Source: Rhizobium redzepovicii | GTDB taxonomy: Bacteria > Pseudomonadota > Alphaproteobacteria > Rhizobiales > Rhizobiaceae | Length of the DNA: 64,000 nt | Reading direction: 5' to 3' | Assembly (NCBI RefSeq): GCF_019793435.1 | Contig: NZ_JAILYH010000009.1 | Location: 186,001 to 250,000, forward strand | In this document: positions 63,236 to 64,000 of the stretch, in pieces | Layout: each line of letters begins with the position of its first letter | Numbering within the stretch: position 1 is the first letter of the stretch | Notes under the pieces: generated by a model | Database searches by the model: none | Seen by the model: only the letters and a program-made list of their open reading frames with translations | Told to the model about the DNA's origin: nothing | Position numbers and translations under genes: made by a program

Positions 63236-64000
63236 CAGAACCGATGCCAATCAGACGCGGCAGCGGCCGAACTGTCGCGCTGCTTGCGCTGGTGGGATTT
63301 GCGGATTTTCTGATTTTTGGCCACCAACTCGGGATAAACCTTTTCCTTTTCGCGCTCGCCGTCTTCGCGGGCATTCTGCTTTCGGCCAGGAGGAGACCTC
63401 GGCTTTCGATGGCGGCGTTCCTGCTCAGCTTTTCGATTCTGGCGTCGGCGCCCCTAGTGGAATCGCCTTCGCTGACTGGTGTTGCCCTTTGCCTCGGCGC
63501 GCTAATGTCGGTTGCGCTCATCAGCGCCAGGCTCCTCCCCCGCCGCCTGCCCGCCCTGCCCCTCGTATTCTTCCGTTTCGCCCTCGTCATTCCCCTGCGG
63601 CTTGCCGAAGATATCAGGAAGTCTCTTGCGACACCGGGAAAACGTTTCTCCTTCACCATGGTCCGACAGGGCGTCGGCCTCTGGCTCATGCCGCTCATCC
63701 TCGCGGCGGTCTTCGTATCCCTCTTTGCAACTGCGAACCCGCTTATTGAAATCGCGCTGCGCAGTATTGATTTTGCCGTTCTGCTGCAGTTTCTCGATCT
63801 TTGGCGGATCGGCTTCTGGATGATAACAGCCGTTGTCGTCTGGGCGATGTTGCGGCCGCGCCTGAAGCGTCGCGCCAAGAGGCCGCCGGCCGGCCGGCCG
63901 TTCATGATCGTGCCCACCAGGAGTGCGCCGTTCGGTCATGCTTCGCTGCTGCGGTCGCTCATCCTGTTCAACGCGATCTTTGCCGTGCAGACGCTTCTCG
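63214..64000 (+). CDS. DUF4173-type integral membrane protein, partial
   Basis: Open frame from the ATG at 63214 to the window edge, at least 262 codons, with several long hydrophobic segments (LFLFALAVFAGILL, LCLGALMSVALIS, LWLMPLILAAVFVSLF, WMITAVVVWAML). The sequence fits DUF4173 membrane proteins, function unknown. GAGG lies about 8 bases before the ATG. The C-terminal part lies outside the window. Confidence 0.75.
   Translation, partial: MDTANTLTEPMPIRRGSGRTVALLALVGFADFLIFGHQLGINLFLFALAVFAGILLSARRRPRLSMAAFLLSFSILASAPLVESPSLTGVALCLGALMSVALISARLLPRRLPALPLVFFRFALVIPLRLAEDIRKSLATPGKRFSFTMVRQGVGLWLMPLILAAVFVSLFATANPLIEIALRSIDFAVLLQFLDLWRIGFWMITAVVVWAMLRPRLKRRAKRPPAGRPFMIVPTRSAPFGHASLLRSLILFNAIFAVQTLL

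Overview
The window looks like chromosomal or chromid DNA of a fast-growing Rhizobium, most likely the R. leguminosarum/R. etli group. The evidence is a high G+C content, very dense ABC uptake operons, a complete mctS-mctR/DUF3311/mctP monocarboxylate locus, an rpsU operon and a RapA-type two-domain surface lectin. I found no tRNA, rRNA, CRISPR array, insertion sequence or prophage. These assignments come from reading protein motifs by eye; no database search was run.

Layout. (1) 108-10446: an aldonate (L-idonate/ketogluconate/gluconate) regulon with a lactonase, a LacI-family repressor, an idonate 5-dehydrogenase, a 2-hydroxyacid dehydrogenase, a gluconate 5-dehydrogenase, a gluconokinase, a beta-hydroxyacid dehydrogenase and a CUT2 sugar ABC transporter. 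The same palindrome, ATGTTATCGATAACAT, sits in all three of its promoter regions. (2) 10535-16341: a small dimeric-barrel protein, then an organosulfur operon (SsuA/C/B-like ABC transporter, an NtaA-type flavin monooxygenase and SsuD). (3) 16316-18789: a frameshifted GGDEF remnant and a chemoreceptor. (4) 18867-22832: mctP with its two-component system. (5) 22907-27607: an Lrp regulator, a polar amino-acid ABC transporter and a homocysteine S-methyltransferase, suggesting uptake and use of a methylated sulfur amino acid. (6) 27626-30081: a MarR regulator divergent from a CLC-CBS chloride channel/antiporter. (7) 30211-34227: a second organosulfur ABC/monooxygenase operon. (8) 34570-34716: a LacI-family remnant. 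(9) 34792-40550: an amino-acid-type ABC operon with an SDR and an RraA-fold protein, divergent from a Nac-like LysR regulator. (10) 40563-46566: an aminotransferase, then pxpA/C/B (5-oxoprolinase) translationally coupled to biotin carboxylase, a BCCP and a second BCCP-like protein without the biotinyl-lysine loop. (11) 46936-48655: a class III nucleotide cyclase with an odd AT-rich tail and a Phd/VapC toxin-antitoxin pair. (12) 48719-56957: a LacI-controlled sugar operon (TIM-barrel isomerase, CUT1 ABC, GMC oxidoreductase). (13) 57067-64000: PPK2, an aldo-keto reductase/LysR pair, a PNPOx-like protein, an rpsU operon, a RapA-type protein, small hypothetical proteins and the start of a DUF4173 membrane protein cut by the window edge.

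How the parts work together. Most operons are complete scavenging modules with a regulator, an uptake system and the first catabolic enzymes, and several carry visible operators between divergent genes. The most interesting points are the split carboxylase-like pxp/acc operon with its degenerate BCCP, the sugar operon that may run a 3-keto-glycoside route, the three-site LacI aldonate regulon, and a NarL-type 7-2-7 site plus a possible leader peptide upstream of mctP.
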